Origin: Adineta ricciae
Taxonomy: Eukaryota > Rotifera > Eurotatoria > Adinetida > Adinetidae
DNA: 64,000 bases
Direction of reading: 5' to 3'
NCBI GenBank assembly: GCA_905250025.1
Contig: CAJNOJ010000007.1
Span: 310,001-374,000 of the forward strand
The stretch's first letter is position 1; each line of letters starts with the position of its first letter. The notes under the pieces were generated by a model. That model made no database searches, was not told the DNA's origin, and saw nothing but the letters and a program-made list of their open reading frames with translations. Position numbers and translations under genes: made by a program. Positions 12,544 through 25,756 of this stretch are shown piece by piece.

Positions 12544-15500
12544 TTAGTCAGCAAAAACGAGCGCCTTCTGTGAGTTATCACTCCCATCGGAACTACATTC
12601 ATCGTCAACATCATCGACATTATCATCATCATCTTCTTTGATATCTAAACGATCAAATTAGTTCTCTGTAACACATGAAAAACAATAACGAAAAAATATT
12701 TACTTAGATATTCACCATTATCAGGTGACAGTTGATCATCGTATGGGCTATGTTTTCGTTGTTTCAATATTTGTTTGTATTCCGACCTTTAGGAACAGAA
12801 AAGAAAGCATTTGTTAATTTAACTATCTATCTAATTATCTATTAGCTGATGATAAGATCGAAACTTACCAACGCATTTTCTTACCGTCGATCACACAGGT
12901 TCGTTTCGGTCGGGGTCTAAACAAAAAAGAAATCGTCAACAAAAAAGTAGAAAAAGACGTACAATATCATACCGATAACGATAGTCAGGATACTTCTCCA
13001 TATGAACTTTACTTAAACGTGACTGTTCTTCGTAATACGGTTGTTTCTCTTCATTACTCATTGCTTTCCATCGGGCACCCAGGATTTTACTGATACTTGA
13101 ATTATGCATATCTGGACAAGCTTTTAATATCTTTCGTCGTTCTTCACGAGCCCAAACCATAAATGCATTCATAGGCCGTTTGATATGATCATTAGATGAT
13201 GATGAGGAAGATGTGGAAATCGATTCGTTATTTCCATTGTTATTTGGTACTAAGGATAGCGCATTCGACGGTGAATGATGATGGTGATGATGACTTCGAT
13301 CTTTTCGATTTGTTGAAACATGACGAGCTACAACGAGATGAATTGATCTGTCATATCGATCTTGATATTTCAACGAGAATCTCATTTGACAAGTGAATCG
13401 ATAGTCGATTAGCAATGAGTTCTCCCAACAATGATTATTCGATCAATACATTCGTTTCAAATCTCATTTAAACATCTGCATCTGTCGAAACATAGAACAT
13501 ATTTTATTTACTTTATCAATCTCTTTCTCTTTCGTCGTCTTTTTTAAATGAAGGCTTTAACATTATGTATTCATTAACCCATCTAACAAGGTTTCTTATT
13601 TAATTGCAAATAGATTTGATATTAAAACATATCAGACATCGATACATATTTCGATGAAAAATAATATTTATTCGTTACAATGCTTCACAAGAAAGACCAA
13701 TACGGTACATTAACCAATAACGTATGTAAAGTTTGTCTACGAGAGCGCTATTCTCATCATCATCATCATCATTATTAGTGGATATCAGAGCCTTGTATCT
13801 TTTCTTCTCTCCTTCTCTCATCCTTTCTTTCGTTTAAATATGTGTATAATCGACTCGGCTCGCTTTTTTTCTCTCTCTCTCTCCTTTCTTTCGTTTGTTT
13901 TTGTTCGGTGTCTTTTTTTCGTCGTATCATTACCAATCAACCCAATCGGAATGTGATTTGGTTGGACGATTTACATTTCTCTTTTTTTCGACCATGGAAG
14001 ACTCGTTTTCTAACGCACAAGTACACGCAACTCACCTAATGATGCTGATTCTTTGTCGGTAGACAAATCGCGATGATGGTGATTACTGTTGTTGTTGTTG
14101 TTGTTATTATTGTGATGGTTATTATTATTTGTAGTCACTGTTTCATGTAGCGTAGATGATAAATTAGAATGATGGGAGAGATGATTTGATGATTGCGGAA
14201 AACCATACATATTTAAACCTAATTAAAAAACAAATAAATTAGCATACATAGTTTTAATTATTAGTTAAGATTTACCTGCAACGAAAGGAGATGGCAATGA
14301 ACATCGCGAGGTACCATTGTCTCCATTTTTCACATTCTAAAATATCGATTTAGCTATCGAATTTCGAACGTGATAATCTACGTTTACGTACGATTGAATC
14401 ATTAAGTACTCCAGCAGCTGATAGTTTTAAATAATTTTGTATGTGGGTCATGTTTGGGACTAATAGAAAGTATTTTATAAAAACAAGATCGATTTTATCT
14501 GTCAAAGAAAAAGACGCTCACCTGAGAATGAAGGAAAGAATGGTTTTTCGTAAAACAAGGCTTGTGATGGGAAAAGTGCTGATGGTAATGATAATGTCGG
14601 TGTTGAAGGCGAAGGTGAGCTGACTGTTGTTGTGCTTGGACTCATATCATCACTGTTGGTTGATGCTAATCGAGTTTGTTGCCGTTTCTTTGGCTGGGAT
14701 AAATTCAATGGATGAGAATCGTCATATTCAAGGGTTGTTGTCAGAGAATTTCTCTCGTTATTATTACTTTCAAGTGTTTTTATTCTTTCACGTAAATGTT
14801 GTAAACTATCGATGAGACAATCAATAGTTAATAATAGATTTTCATCATTGTCTGCTTTTTTCTCTTCTAATAATGTTCGTATTGAATTGAAGATCATTGT
14901 AGCGTTGGTTTTCGTTGTGGTTGAAGATGAATTAGATGAAACTGTTGGGATTACAGGAACATTTTTCTCGAGTTTTATATTATTTGTTAACACTGAAGGT
15001 GATGGTATTGTCGCTGTTGTTGTAGATGGTCGAGAGATTTTCGATGATGGAATATTCTTACGACGTTTTCGTTGCGGTTGCTGTAGATTAGAAGGCGGTG
15101 TGACTTTAGTTTCCGTTTCCGGTTGAGATTCATTAGCAGTTGTTGGAGTGCATGATTGTTGTTCGGCTAAATTCGTATTATCGTTCGACTGTGACGTAGG
15201 TGTAATAGATTCGTCATGAATAATATTGGAGCCAGACCGATCACCATCTATCTCTTGTTGATGAGGCAAAGGTGAGCCATTAGTTGTATTGACATCTGTC
15301 AAAATTCAAATGATATGTTATTCGTGTAATTGCACTTATTCCGTTTTCGAAGATTACAGCAATAAAAAGAAAATAACTTACGTTCGTTATGTTCATCCGA
15401 TGGGGAATTGCTGTTCGAATAGATGTGATTTGACGATGTTCGATCGAGAAGTTGTTCAGTTTTAACAAATTTCGTTGGCGTTGGTGACGACACTATCGAC

Positions 15501-15580
15501 GATCTAGCATCAACACATAATGATGGTGTTGATGAAGATGTATCGAACTGATCAAAATTACACTTTCGTTTAAGTGACAT
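12544..15580 (-). CDS. SOXD: SoxD-family HMG-box transcription factor (SOX5/6/13-like), left copy
   Basis: SoxD proteins bind DNA by an HMG box and act as architectural co-factors in nuclear gene regulation. Eight or so exons run from 15580 to a TAA at 12544. The HMG box reads [60 protein letters not shown], followed by [15 protein letters not shown], which is diagnostic of SoxD. Upstream lies a leucine-rich coiled coil ([20 protein letters not shown] and on), the SoxD dimerisation region. [11 protein letters not shown] contains the CtBP-binding motif PLNLS known from SOX6. Asn- and His-rich tracts precede the box. The C-terminus is acidic after IKEE, a possible sumoylation site. The intron at 14275 has a normal GT donor; the right copy has GC. 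Confidence 0.92.
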
Positions 15581-18500
15581 GAGTTCGAATTATAATCTAG
15601 AAAAGACAAGCAACAAAATCATTTTTGATTGTCTCCTATCGAAAGGAGACTTGTTCAGTCGAACGAGGAAGAGAGAGAGAGAGAGACGTATATAACTAAT
15701 GTTCGGTATGTTGCTATTTATACGTCTATTCATGTTAACCATTGTATCAATGATTAACTACCGTCAATAAGAACGAATAAAATAGATAGAAAGCAAAACA
15801 AAAGAAGCGAAAAAGGACAAGACAATAGCTGCCTCATCGAATCAAGTTCATTGATCAAACTTAACTAGCAGAAAAGCGTGTCGATTGTTTAGCAAAGATT
15901 TGAATTCTAGACAAAGGAAAGACAAGCATAGATCTATAAAAGGAAAACAGGCATCTGCGCGCATTGTATTCATCTTCAGTCGTTTCTCAGTCATTTTTGG
16001 ACGCTGATTTTGCGACAGCAGTAAAAAACAAAAGAACAATGGAAAATGAGATGAGGGTGTAACAAGCGAGAAAATCTCTCTTACTCTTTTCTTTTCTACT
16101 CGATGTTAATCGGCGCATTCAAGTGTCATGTTGATCATCACCGACGGACTACTACCACTACAACAACAGTCACAGTAACACTACCCGCAACGATAATACT
16201 TACAACAATACAAAGGTTCAGTAATAGTTGCCATATATATATATATATATAATATATGCGTAATATGAAAGGGTGCATGCACATTTATATCAATCGATGG
16301 ATGAAAATGAATGAAACCTTACTATTGCTCCTTTTTTTCTTTTTCTTCTCAATTGAAATCGATAGATTTGAAGGTAAAGATTTGTTCGATTGCTCGGACG
16401 GATAATTTATAATACGTGAGAACCACTTTTATGAATATAAAAAACGAGTAGAAGAAAAGAGAAAAACCTTATGTATGTGTGTGTGTGTGTGTGTGTGTTC
16501 GTTTTGTCTCTGTTTCCTCTTAACTTATATTAAAGAGAATAAGTAGAAAAAGAAGACGAAGGAAGAAAGTGGCATTACATGGCATTATTATACCAAGCTA
16601 GAATCAGCAGGTGAAGACAGGAGACATAATAAAATGACGGTGTATATACATGTGTGCGTGAATATATAATAATAATTTAACATGATCATAATAGACATAA
16701 GAAAGAAAGTCCAAGAATAACAATCAAAAAGTAAAATAACGAAGCAAGGAAGAAAGACTGCGATCATATATCTATATTGAATATAGAAAATTGAATCATC
16801 ATCATCAACATTATCATCCGGGTTGTATATGAATCTATATGCGTGCGCTTTGATGATTGGCCTTGGTTGTTCGATACACAAGCATAATTGTGAAATGATT
16901 TCAATCTTTTCCTTCTCTTTCTAATTACCTGTGTCCACCATGTAGTTGACAGGAGGAAAAAAAGTCGATTTAGGACTATTATTGATCTCCTTCTTCTTCT
17001 GCTTCTTCTTTCTCTTTTTTCTCTCTTCTCTTCGAGTTACTTGACACAATACGAGGCCGATCAAGTGAAACAAATCTAGTGAAGCGAGTAAAGAAACAGA
17101 GGAACGAAAGACATAAAGAGAAACAGAGAGAAGGAAGGAGAGAATGGGACAGAAAGAGAAAATCTTCACACTTCTAATGCACACCTTTATTGAATATATA
17201 TATATTTCGTTATACAGAAGTGTTTGGCGTGTGTATATACATACTACGTAAGAATAATATTCTGTACATTTTAATACTCATTTGATATATATACACTTAT
17301 ACATACATTTATATATGGCACTGACAATGACTATTGATTATTTATACGGGAAATGAAACCGTATGTGAAACAACATCACTCGCCAAAGGACAGAATAAAG
17401 AAAGACTAGAAATAATAATAATAATAATAAAGTTGTTGCAATTATGTGCAGGTGTATGAGAAAGAGGAAAAAACGAGAGGAAAGAAAGAGAACAAATGAT
17501 CGAACACGATAAGTAATATGTATATGTATATGTCGTGTCGTTTTAGATATTCAATGAAGAAGAGCGTTTTTTCTTTATTCATTACCTGTCTGTCTATCCG
17601 AAAGAATGACAAGGCAACATAGTAAAACCTAATGGAGTGTGAAAGCTATGGAAAACGAATGAGATATGTCGTCTGCTTCTCAGTTATTTCTTCGGTGTGG
17701 AACGTCGGATGTTTGTTATATGTGCATAGTGTTCGTCTTTCATGTTAAACTACTCTCCCGGATTTGAGTTTTTACTCACATAATTGATATTGTCACACAC
17801 AAGCGCACCCTATTGTTTTACAACTAGTAATAGTCAAGTAATGGGTATATACGACTACGTCTCTTTTTGCATTTTGATTGATGAATTTATTCTTTTTCTG
17901 TCCCCCCCTCTCTCTCTCTTGTTCTCGCTCTGCCACTAATAATATGTTCAAACATATACATGTATGTACACACACACACACACACGTATATATATATTTA
18001 GAATATGAGAAAAAGAAAAGTTAAATGTAGGCAATAATTACGAATATAATATACATATACTATTTAATGTGAACATCTCGAGCCGCAAAGACATAAATCC
18101 TCTTGACATGATGACGCGACAATGGTTACTTACTTACTTCGTTATACAACGTCTTTTGTACTTGGCCCTTGCCTAACGAAATGAATGAATATATATGTGA
18201 CTGTCCGTTTGTTATTGTCAGCGAAAAATAATTTTGCATTTCTTTTTCTCTTTCTTGTGCTTTACTTTTGTTGTTGTTGTTGTTGTTGTTATTACTGCTG
18301 CTGTACGAATCGAACGTCAATAGAACGCACAAAGAAAAATTATTACCACTAATAGCAGTTATGCATGTAGAAGTGACGTCGGATACACCTAGGTACTGTG
18401 ATTATGTGTGTGAGTAGTCGTTCTTTCTCTCTCTCACTCTCATTCTCTCTTCCCTTTCTTTTCTATTAAGAATCTATTGTTCGAAGTATGTGTAGAGCGC

Positions 18501-18832
18501 ACTATACGACGATGACGCGCAAGAGTTATTCTTTACCGCTCCTGACACAATACACTCTTCTATTTTTCTCTCTGTCTCTCTTCCCTTTTTACGCTCGACT
18601 TCACATCATCATCTATATTCAATTGCACTGTACTATATGTATATACACATGCCGAACACAATACACATTATCGCTGCTTTATGCATCGCTTATATATATG
18701 TATATGTATATTGTATATACAAACTGATTTGATACATAAGACATACTCACTATTGATAAACTTCACTACTCACTCACTCACTCACTCACTAGCGCGCGCA
18801 CACATATAAAATCTCATCTTCAAGTGAAAATC
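15581..18832. promoter_or_regulatory. Long SoxD upstream region (left)
   Basis: More than 3.2 kb upstream of the SoxD start contain no gene I can support, unusual in a window where most intergenic gaps are 0.4-1.7 kb. It is AT-rich with microsatellites: GA at about 15670-15686, TA at 16233-16252, GT at about 16475-16498, AAT at 17411-17429, CA at 17971-17986, GTT at 18268-18288 and CACT near 18770-18790. It is mirrored in the other arm. Long open frames here (for example 16588-16881 and 16921-17184) do not keep their frame across the arms. Regulatory function is inferred from position only. Confidence 0.5.
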
Positions 18833-19496
18833 GCCTGACATACTATGATAATACGACTCGTATTGTTTCTTTCATCTTCTTTTCAACTTGAAGAAAGATA
18901 CCTTATTCTTCTTTTTCTTCTTCTTCTTCTACTTCTTCTTCTACTTCTTCGTCTATATCTACTTTTTCTTCTTTTCCGACTTAGCACAACACGAACAATA
19001 GAAAGACAACGATCTTCTCTTCGCCCGTCTGACGAACGATGGCATTATTAAATCTCTCTTGTCATCAGGTGTCATGGAGAGAGATACAAAGACGTTGCAA
19101 GAGGGCGACAGAGAGAGAGAGGGAGTGTGTGTGCAAAAGAAGGGAAGTAATTTTTACTGAAAAGACAAGCGGAATGAAAAAAGCCGTCACTACCATCGTT
19201 ACCGATTTTATTTATTCGCAACAATGAATAGACAACATATGTGCTGTTTTGCGGGTATATAGAACAATCAGTTTTAATCGGCCTTTACTACCATCATTTG
19301 TACATCGCTGCTTTTCTCTCCTCTCTTTTTTTCACTCATCGATAGTGAGTGTAAATGCATGACAGCTTCAAGGATATATATATATGGATGAGAATATGTC
19401 AATTGTCAAGTAACTTCTAATAAGGAATAAAAAGAGGAGAGAGAGAAAAAAAAACGAGAGGAGAACCAACATACCTGTCTTCTTGTCACAATAGCA
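18833..19496. other. Unique spacer at the palindrome centre
   Basis: This 664-bp stretch has no inverted counterpart. It contains a TTC-rich pyrimidine run (about 18905-18975), GA-rich tracts at about 19110-19125 and 19435-19460, and a short TA repeat near 19375-19385. Short open frames of 60-70 codons are low-complexity and unlike anything I recognise. I see no gene, transposon end or target-site duplication. It may be the loop of a real palindrome, sequence unique to one haplotype, or the joint of a mis-assembly. Confidence 0.85.
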
Positions 19497-22400
19497 GATT
19501 TTCACTTGAAGATGAGATTTTATATGTGTGCTCGCGCGCTAGTGAGTGAGTGAGTGAGTAGTGAAGTTTATCAATAGTGAGTATGTCTTATGTATCAAAT
19601 CAGTTTGTATATACAATATACATATACATATATATAAGCGATGCATAAAGCAGCGATAATGTGTATTGTGTTCGGCATGTGTATATACATATAGTACAGT
19701 GCAATTGAATATAGATGATGATGTGAAGTCGAGCGTAAAAAGGGAAGAGAGACAGAGAGAAAAATAGAAGAGTGTATTGTGTCAGGAGCGGTAAAGAATA
19801 ACTCTTGCGCGTCATCGTCGTATAGTGCGCTCTACACATACTTCGAACAATAGATTCTTAATAGAAAAGAAAGGGAAGAGAGAATGAGAGTGAGAGAGAG
19901 AGAAAGAACGACTACTCACACACATAATCACAGTACCTAGGTGTATCCGACGTCACTTCTACATGCATAACTGCTATTAGTGGTAATAATTTTTCTTTGT
20001 GCGTTCTATTCATGTTCGATTCGTACAGCAGTAATAACAACAACAACAACAACAACAAAAGTAAAGCACAAGAAAGAGAAAAAGAAATGCAAAATTATTT
20101 TTCACTGACAATAACAAACGGACAGTCACATATATATTCATTCATTTCGTTAGGCAAGGGCCAAGTACAAAAGACGTTGTATAACCAAGTAAGTAAGTAA
20201 CCATTGTCGCGTCATCATGTCAAGAGGATTTATGTCTTTGTGGCTCGAGATGTTCGCATTAAATAGTATATGTATATTATATTCGTAATTATTGCCTACA
20301 TTTAACTTTTCTTTTTCTCATATTCTAAATATATATATATATATATACGTGTGTGTGTGTACATACATGTATATGTTTGAACATATTATTAGTGGCAGAA
20401 CGAGAACGAGAGAGAGACAGAAAAAGAATGAATTCATCAATCAAAATGCAAAAAGAGACGTAGTCGTATATACCCATTACTTGACTATTACTAGTTGTAA
20501 AACAATAGGGTGCGCTTGTGTGTGACAATATCAATTATGTGAGTAAAATCTCAAATCCGGGGGAGTAGTTTAACATGAAAGACGAACACTATGCATACAT
20601 AACAAACATCCGACGTTTCACATCGAAGAAATAACTGAGAAGCAGATGACATATCTCATTCGTTTTCCATAGCTTTCACACTCCATTAGGTTTTACTATG
20701 TTGCCTTGTCATTCTTTCGGATAGACAGACAGGTAATGAATAAAGAAAAAACGCTCTTCTTCATTGAATATCTAAAACGACACGACATATACATATACAT
20801 ATTACTTATCGTGTTCGATCATTTGTTCTCTTTCTTTTCTCTCGTTTTTTCCTCTTTCTCGTACACCTACACATAATTGCAACAACTTTATTATTATTAT
20901 TATTATTATTTCTAGTCTTTCTTTCTTTATTCTGTCCTTTGGCGAGTGATGTTGTTTCACATACGGTTTCATTTCGCGTATAAATAATCAATAGTCATTG
21001 TCAGTGCCATATATAAATGTATGTATAACTGTATATATACATATATACCGAATTAGTATTAAAATGTACAGAATATTATTCTTACGTAGTATGTATATAC
21101 ACATGCCAAACACTTCTGTATAACGAAATATATATTCAATAAAGGTGTGCATTAGAAGTGTGAAGATTTTCTCTTTCTGTCCCATTCTCTCCTTCCTTCT
21201 CCTTCTTTCTCTCTATGTCTTTCGTTTCTCTGTTCCTTTACTCGCTTCACTAGATTTGTTTCACTTGATCGGCCTCGTATTGTGTCAAGCAACTCGAAGA
21301 GAAGAGAGAAAAAAGAGAAAGAAGAAGAAGAAGGAGATCAATAATAGTCCTAAATCGACTTTTTTCCTCCTGTCAACTACATGGTGGACACAGGTAATTA
21401 GAAAGAGAAGGAAAAGATTGAAATCGTTTCACAATTATGCTTGTGTATCGAACAACCAAGGCCAATCATCAAAGCGCACGCATATAGATTCATATACAAC
21501 CCGGATGATAATGTTGATGATGATGATTCAATTTTCTATATTCAATATAGATATATGATCGCAGTCTTTCTTCCTTGCTTCGTTATTTTACTTTTTGATT
21601 GTTATTCTTGGACTTTCTTTCTTATGTCTATTATGATCATGTTAAATTATTATTATATATTCACGCATACATATATATATATATACCGTCATTTTATTAT
21701 GTCTGTTGTCTTCACCTGCTGATTCTAGCTTGGTATAATAATGCCATGTAATGCCACTTTCTTCCTTCGTCTTCTTTTTCTATTTATTCTCTTTAATATA
21801 AGTTAAGAGGAAACAGAGACAAAACGAACACACACACACACACATAGGGTTTTTCTCTTTTCTTCTGCTCGTTTTTTATATTCATAAAAGTGGTTCTCAC
21901 GTATTATAAATTATCCGTCCGAGCAATCGAACAAATCTTTACCTTCAAATCTATCGATTTCAATTGAGAAGAAAAAGAAAAAAGGAGCAATAGTAAGGTT
22001 TCATTCATTTTCATCCATCGATTGATATAAATGGGCATGCACCCTTTCATATTACACATATATTATATATATATATATATGGCAACTATTACTGAACCTT
22101 TGTATTGTTGTAAGTATTATCGTTGCGGATAGTGTTACTGTGGCTGTTATTGTAGTGGTAGTAGTCCGTCGGTGATGATCAACATGACACTTGAATGCGC
22201 CGATTAACATCGAATAGAAAAGAAAAGAGTAAGAGAGATTTTCTCGCTTGTTACTCCCTCATCTCATTTTCCATTGTTCTTTTGTTTTTTACTGCTGTCG
22301 CAGAATCAGCGTCCGAAAATGACAGAGAAACGACTGAAGATGAATACAACGCGCGCAGATGCCTGTTTTCCTTTTATAGGTCTATGCTTGTCTTTCCTTT

Positions 22401-22724
22401 GTCTACAATTCAAATCTTTGCTAAACAATCGACACGCTTTTCTCTTAGTTAAGTTTGATCAATGAACTTGATTCGATGAGGCAGCTATTGTCTTGTTCTT
22501 CTTCGCTTCTTTTGTTTTGCTTTCTATCTATTTTATTCGTTCTTATTGACGGTAGTTAATCATTGATATAATGGTTAACATGAATAGACGTATAAATAGC
22601 AACATACCGAACATTGGTAATATATGTCTCTCTCTCTCTCGTTCGACTGAACAAGTCTTCTTTCGATAGGAGACAATCAAAAATGATTTTGTTGCTTGTC
22701 TTTTCTAGATTATAATTCGAACTC
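19497..22724. promoter_or_regulatory. Long SoxD upstream region (right)
   Basis: Mirror copy of 15581-18832, upstream of the right SoxD gene. Its first ~520 bp are identical to the other arm except for microsatellite-scale indels; farther out, substitutions appear. A splice acceptor (ttttctag, AG 22707-22708) lies 16 nt before the SoxD start. No coding gene is supported. Confidence 0.5.
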
Positions 22725-25700
22725 ATGTCACTTAAACGAAAGTGTAATTTTGATCAGTTCGATACATCTTCATCAACGCCATCAATATGTGTTGATGCTA
22801 GATCGTCGATAGTTTCGTCACCAACGCCAACGAAATTTGTTAAAACCGAACAACTTCTCGATCGAACATCGTCAAATCACATTTATTCGAACAGCAATTC
22901 CCCATCGGATGAACATAACGAACGTAAGTCATCTTCTTTTCATTGCTAGAATTCTCGAAAAAGGAATAAGTGCAATTACACGAATAACATATCATTCGAA
23001 TTTTGACAGATGTCAATACAAGTAATGGCTCACCTTTACCTCATCAACAAGAGATAGATGGTGATCGACCTGGCTCCAATATTCCTCATGACGAATCTAT
23101 TACACCTACGTCACAATCGAACGATAATACGAATTTACCCGAACAACAATCACACACTCCAACACCTGCTAATGAATCTCAATCCGAAACTAAAGTTACA
23201 CCACCTTCTAATCCACAGCAACCGCAACGAAAACGTCGTAAGAATATTCCATCATCGAAAATCTCTCGACCATCTACAACAACAGCAACAGTACTACCAT
23301 CATCAGTATTAACAAATAATATAAAACTCGAGAAAAATGTTCCTGTAATCCCAACAGTTTCATCGAACTCATCTTCAACCACAACGAAAACCAATGCTGC
23401 AATGATCTTCAATTCAATACGAACATTATTAGAAGAGAAAAAAGCAGACAATGATGAAAATCTATTATTAACTATTGATTGTCTCATCGATAGTTTACAA
23501 CATTTACGTGAAAGAATAAAAACACTTGAAAGTAATAATAACGAGAGAAATTCTCTGACAACAACCCTTGAATATGACGATTCTCATCCATTGAATTTAT
23601 CCCAGCCAAAGAAACGGCAACAAACTCGATTAGCATCAACCAACAGTGATGATATGAGTCCAAGCACAACAACAGTCAGCTCACCTTCGCCTTCAACACC
23701 GACATTATCATTACCATCAGCACTTTTCCCATCACAAGCCTTGTTTTACGAAAAACCATTCTTTCCTTCATTCTCAGGTGAGCGTCTTTTTCTTTGACAG
23801 ATAAAATCGATCTTGTTTTTATATAAAATACCTTCTATTAGTCCCAAACATGACTCACATACAAAATTATTTAAAACTATCAGCTGCTGGAGTACTTAAT
23901 GATTCAATCGTACGTAAATATAGATTATCACGTTCGAAATTCGATAGCTAAATCGATATTTTAGAATGTGAAAAATGGAGAAAATGGTAACTCGCGATGT
24001 TCATTGCCATCTCCTTTCGTTGCAGGCAAATCTTAACTAATAATTAAAACTATGTATGCCAATTTATTTGTTTTTAATTAGGTTTAAATATGTATGGTTT
24101 TCCGCCATCATCAAATCATCTCTCTCATCATTCTAATTTATCATCTACACTGCATGAAACAGTGACTACAAATAATAATAACCATCACAATAATAATAAC
24201 AACAACAACAACAACAACAGTAATCACCATCATCGCGATTTGTCTACCGACAAAGAATCAGCATCATTAGGTGAGTTGTGCGTACTTGTGTGTTAGAAAA
24301 AGAGTCTTCCATGGTCGAAAAAAAGAGAAATGTAAATCGTCCAACCAAATCACATTCCGATTGGGTTGATTGGTAATGATACGACGAAAAAAAGACACCG
24401 AACAAAAACAAACGAAAGAAAGAAAGGAGAGGAAAAAAAGCGAGCCGAGTCGATTATACACATATTTAAATGAAAGAAAGGATGAGAGAAGGAGAGAAGA
24501 AAAGATACAAGGCTCTGATATCCACTAATAATGATGATGATGAGAATAGCGCTCTCGTAGACAAACTTTACATACGTTATGGGTTAATGTATCGCATTGG
24601 TCTTTCTTGTGAAGCATTGTAACGAATAAATATTATTTTTCACCGAACTATGTATCGATGTCTAATATGCTTTAATATCAAATCTATTTGCAATTAAATA
24701 AGAAACCTTGTTAGATGGGTTAATGAATACATAATGTTAAAGCCTTGATTTAAAAAAGACGACGAAAGAGAATGAGATTGATAAAGTAAATAAAATATGT
24801 TCTATGTTTCGACAGATGCAGATGTTTAAATGAGATTTGAAACGAATGTATTGATCGAATAATCATTGTTGGGAGAACTCATTACTAATCGACTATCGAT
24901 TCACTTGTCAAATGATATTCTCATTGAAATATCTAGATCGATATGACAGATTAATTCGTCTCGTTGTAGCTCGTCATGTTTCAACAAATCGAAAAGATCG
25001 AAGTCATCATCACCATCATCATTCACCGTCGAATGCTCTATCCTTAGTACCAAATAACAATGGAAATAACGAATCGATTTCAACATCGTCATCATCCTCT
25101 TCTAATGATCATATCAAACGGCCTATGAATGCATTTATGGTTTGGGCTCGAGAAGAACGGCGAAAGATATTAAAAGCTTGTCCAGATATGCATAATTCAA
25201 GTATCAGTAAAATCCTGGGTGCTCGATGGAAAGCAATGAGTAATGAAGAGAAACAACCGTATTACGAAGAACAGTCACGTTTAAGTAAAGTTCATATGGA
25301 GAAGTATCCTGACTATCGTTATCGGTATGATATTGTTCGTCTTTTTCTACTTTTTGTTGACAATTTCTTTTTTTGTTTAGACCCCGACCGAAACGAACCT
25401 GTGTGATCGACGGTAAGAAAATGCGTTGGTAAGTTTCGATCTTATCATCAGCTAATAGATAATTAGATAGATAGTTAAATTAACAAATGCTTTCTTTTCT
25501 CTTCCTAAAGGTCGGAATACAAACAAATATTGAAACAACGAAAACACAGCCCATACGATGATCAACTGTCACCTGATAATGGTGAATATCTAAGTAAATA
25601 TTTTTTCGTTGTTGTTTTTCATATGTTACAGAGAACTAATTCGATCGTTTAGATATCAAAGAAGAAGATGACGATGATAATGTCGATGATGTTGACGATG

Positions 25701-25756
25701 AATGTAGTTCCGATGGAAGTGACAACTCACAGAAGGCGCTCGTTTTTGCTGACTAG
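22725..25756 (+). CDS. SOXD: SoxD-family HMG-box transcription factor, right copy
   Basis: Allelic copy of 12544-15580 with the same domain order: Ser/Thr-rich N-terminus, coiled coil, PLNLS CtBP motif, Asn/His tracts, SoxD HMG box and acidic tail. Exons that I can place are 22725-22923, 23010-23777, a short one beginning at the TCCCAAACATGAC near 23842, another ending at 24025, 24082-24270, 24970-25325 (HMG box), and two or three short ones to the TAG at 25756. The HMG box is identical in amino acids to the left copy. Differences include Ile for Leu in exon 1, two extra Asn in the Asn tract, a two-codon deletion near QSETK, a GC rather than GT donor at 24026-24027, and TAG instead of TAA as stop. 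Confidence 0.92.
24026..24027 (+). other. SOXD: GC splice donor in right SoxD copy
   Basis: The exon ends CCTTTCGTTGCAG and the intron starts GCAAATC, whereas the left copy has GTAAATC at the same site (complement ending at 14275). GC-AG introns are a known functional minor class, so splicing is probably preserved. Confidence 0.85.

Larger units (their letters stand above)
1..18832 (+). repeat. Left arm of a giant inverted repeat (palindrome)
   Basis: This arm is the reverse complement of 19497-38287, base order and gene order included. RPL27A at 737-1146 matches 37144-37553, the SoxD start codon at 15580 matches 22725, and the sum of paired coordinates drifts only from about 38288 at the outside to 38329 at the centre, so indels are few and small. 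It holds six genes in the same order and mirrored orientation as the other arm. Position 1 pairs with about 38287, so the arm is cut by the window edge and its outer end is not seen. All shared genes are intact in both arms. The copies look like alleles rather than an old duplication. Confidence 0.96.

Noticed and set aside
14627-15126. Plus-strand frames opposite SoxD exon 2
   Set aside because: Antisense shadows of the Ser/Thr-rich SoxD coding exon; the minus-strand frame has clear homology.
16921-17184. 87-codon frame similar to 21145-21558
   Set aside because: The copies lose frame relative to each other after the Lys-rich repeat (end reads differently), which a real coding sequence should not tolerate.
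18488-18727. 79-codon open frame identical to 19600-19839 on the other strand
   Set aside because: Identity comes from the identical inner arms, including flanking DNA. The translation is Tyr/Leu/Ile-rich from TA and TC repeats, with no motif or splice context.
18833-19496. Transposon or hairpin element as the palindrome loop
   Set aside because: No terminal inverted repeats, target duplication or transposase-like frame is visible.
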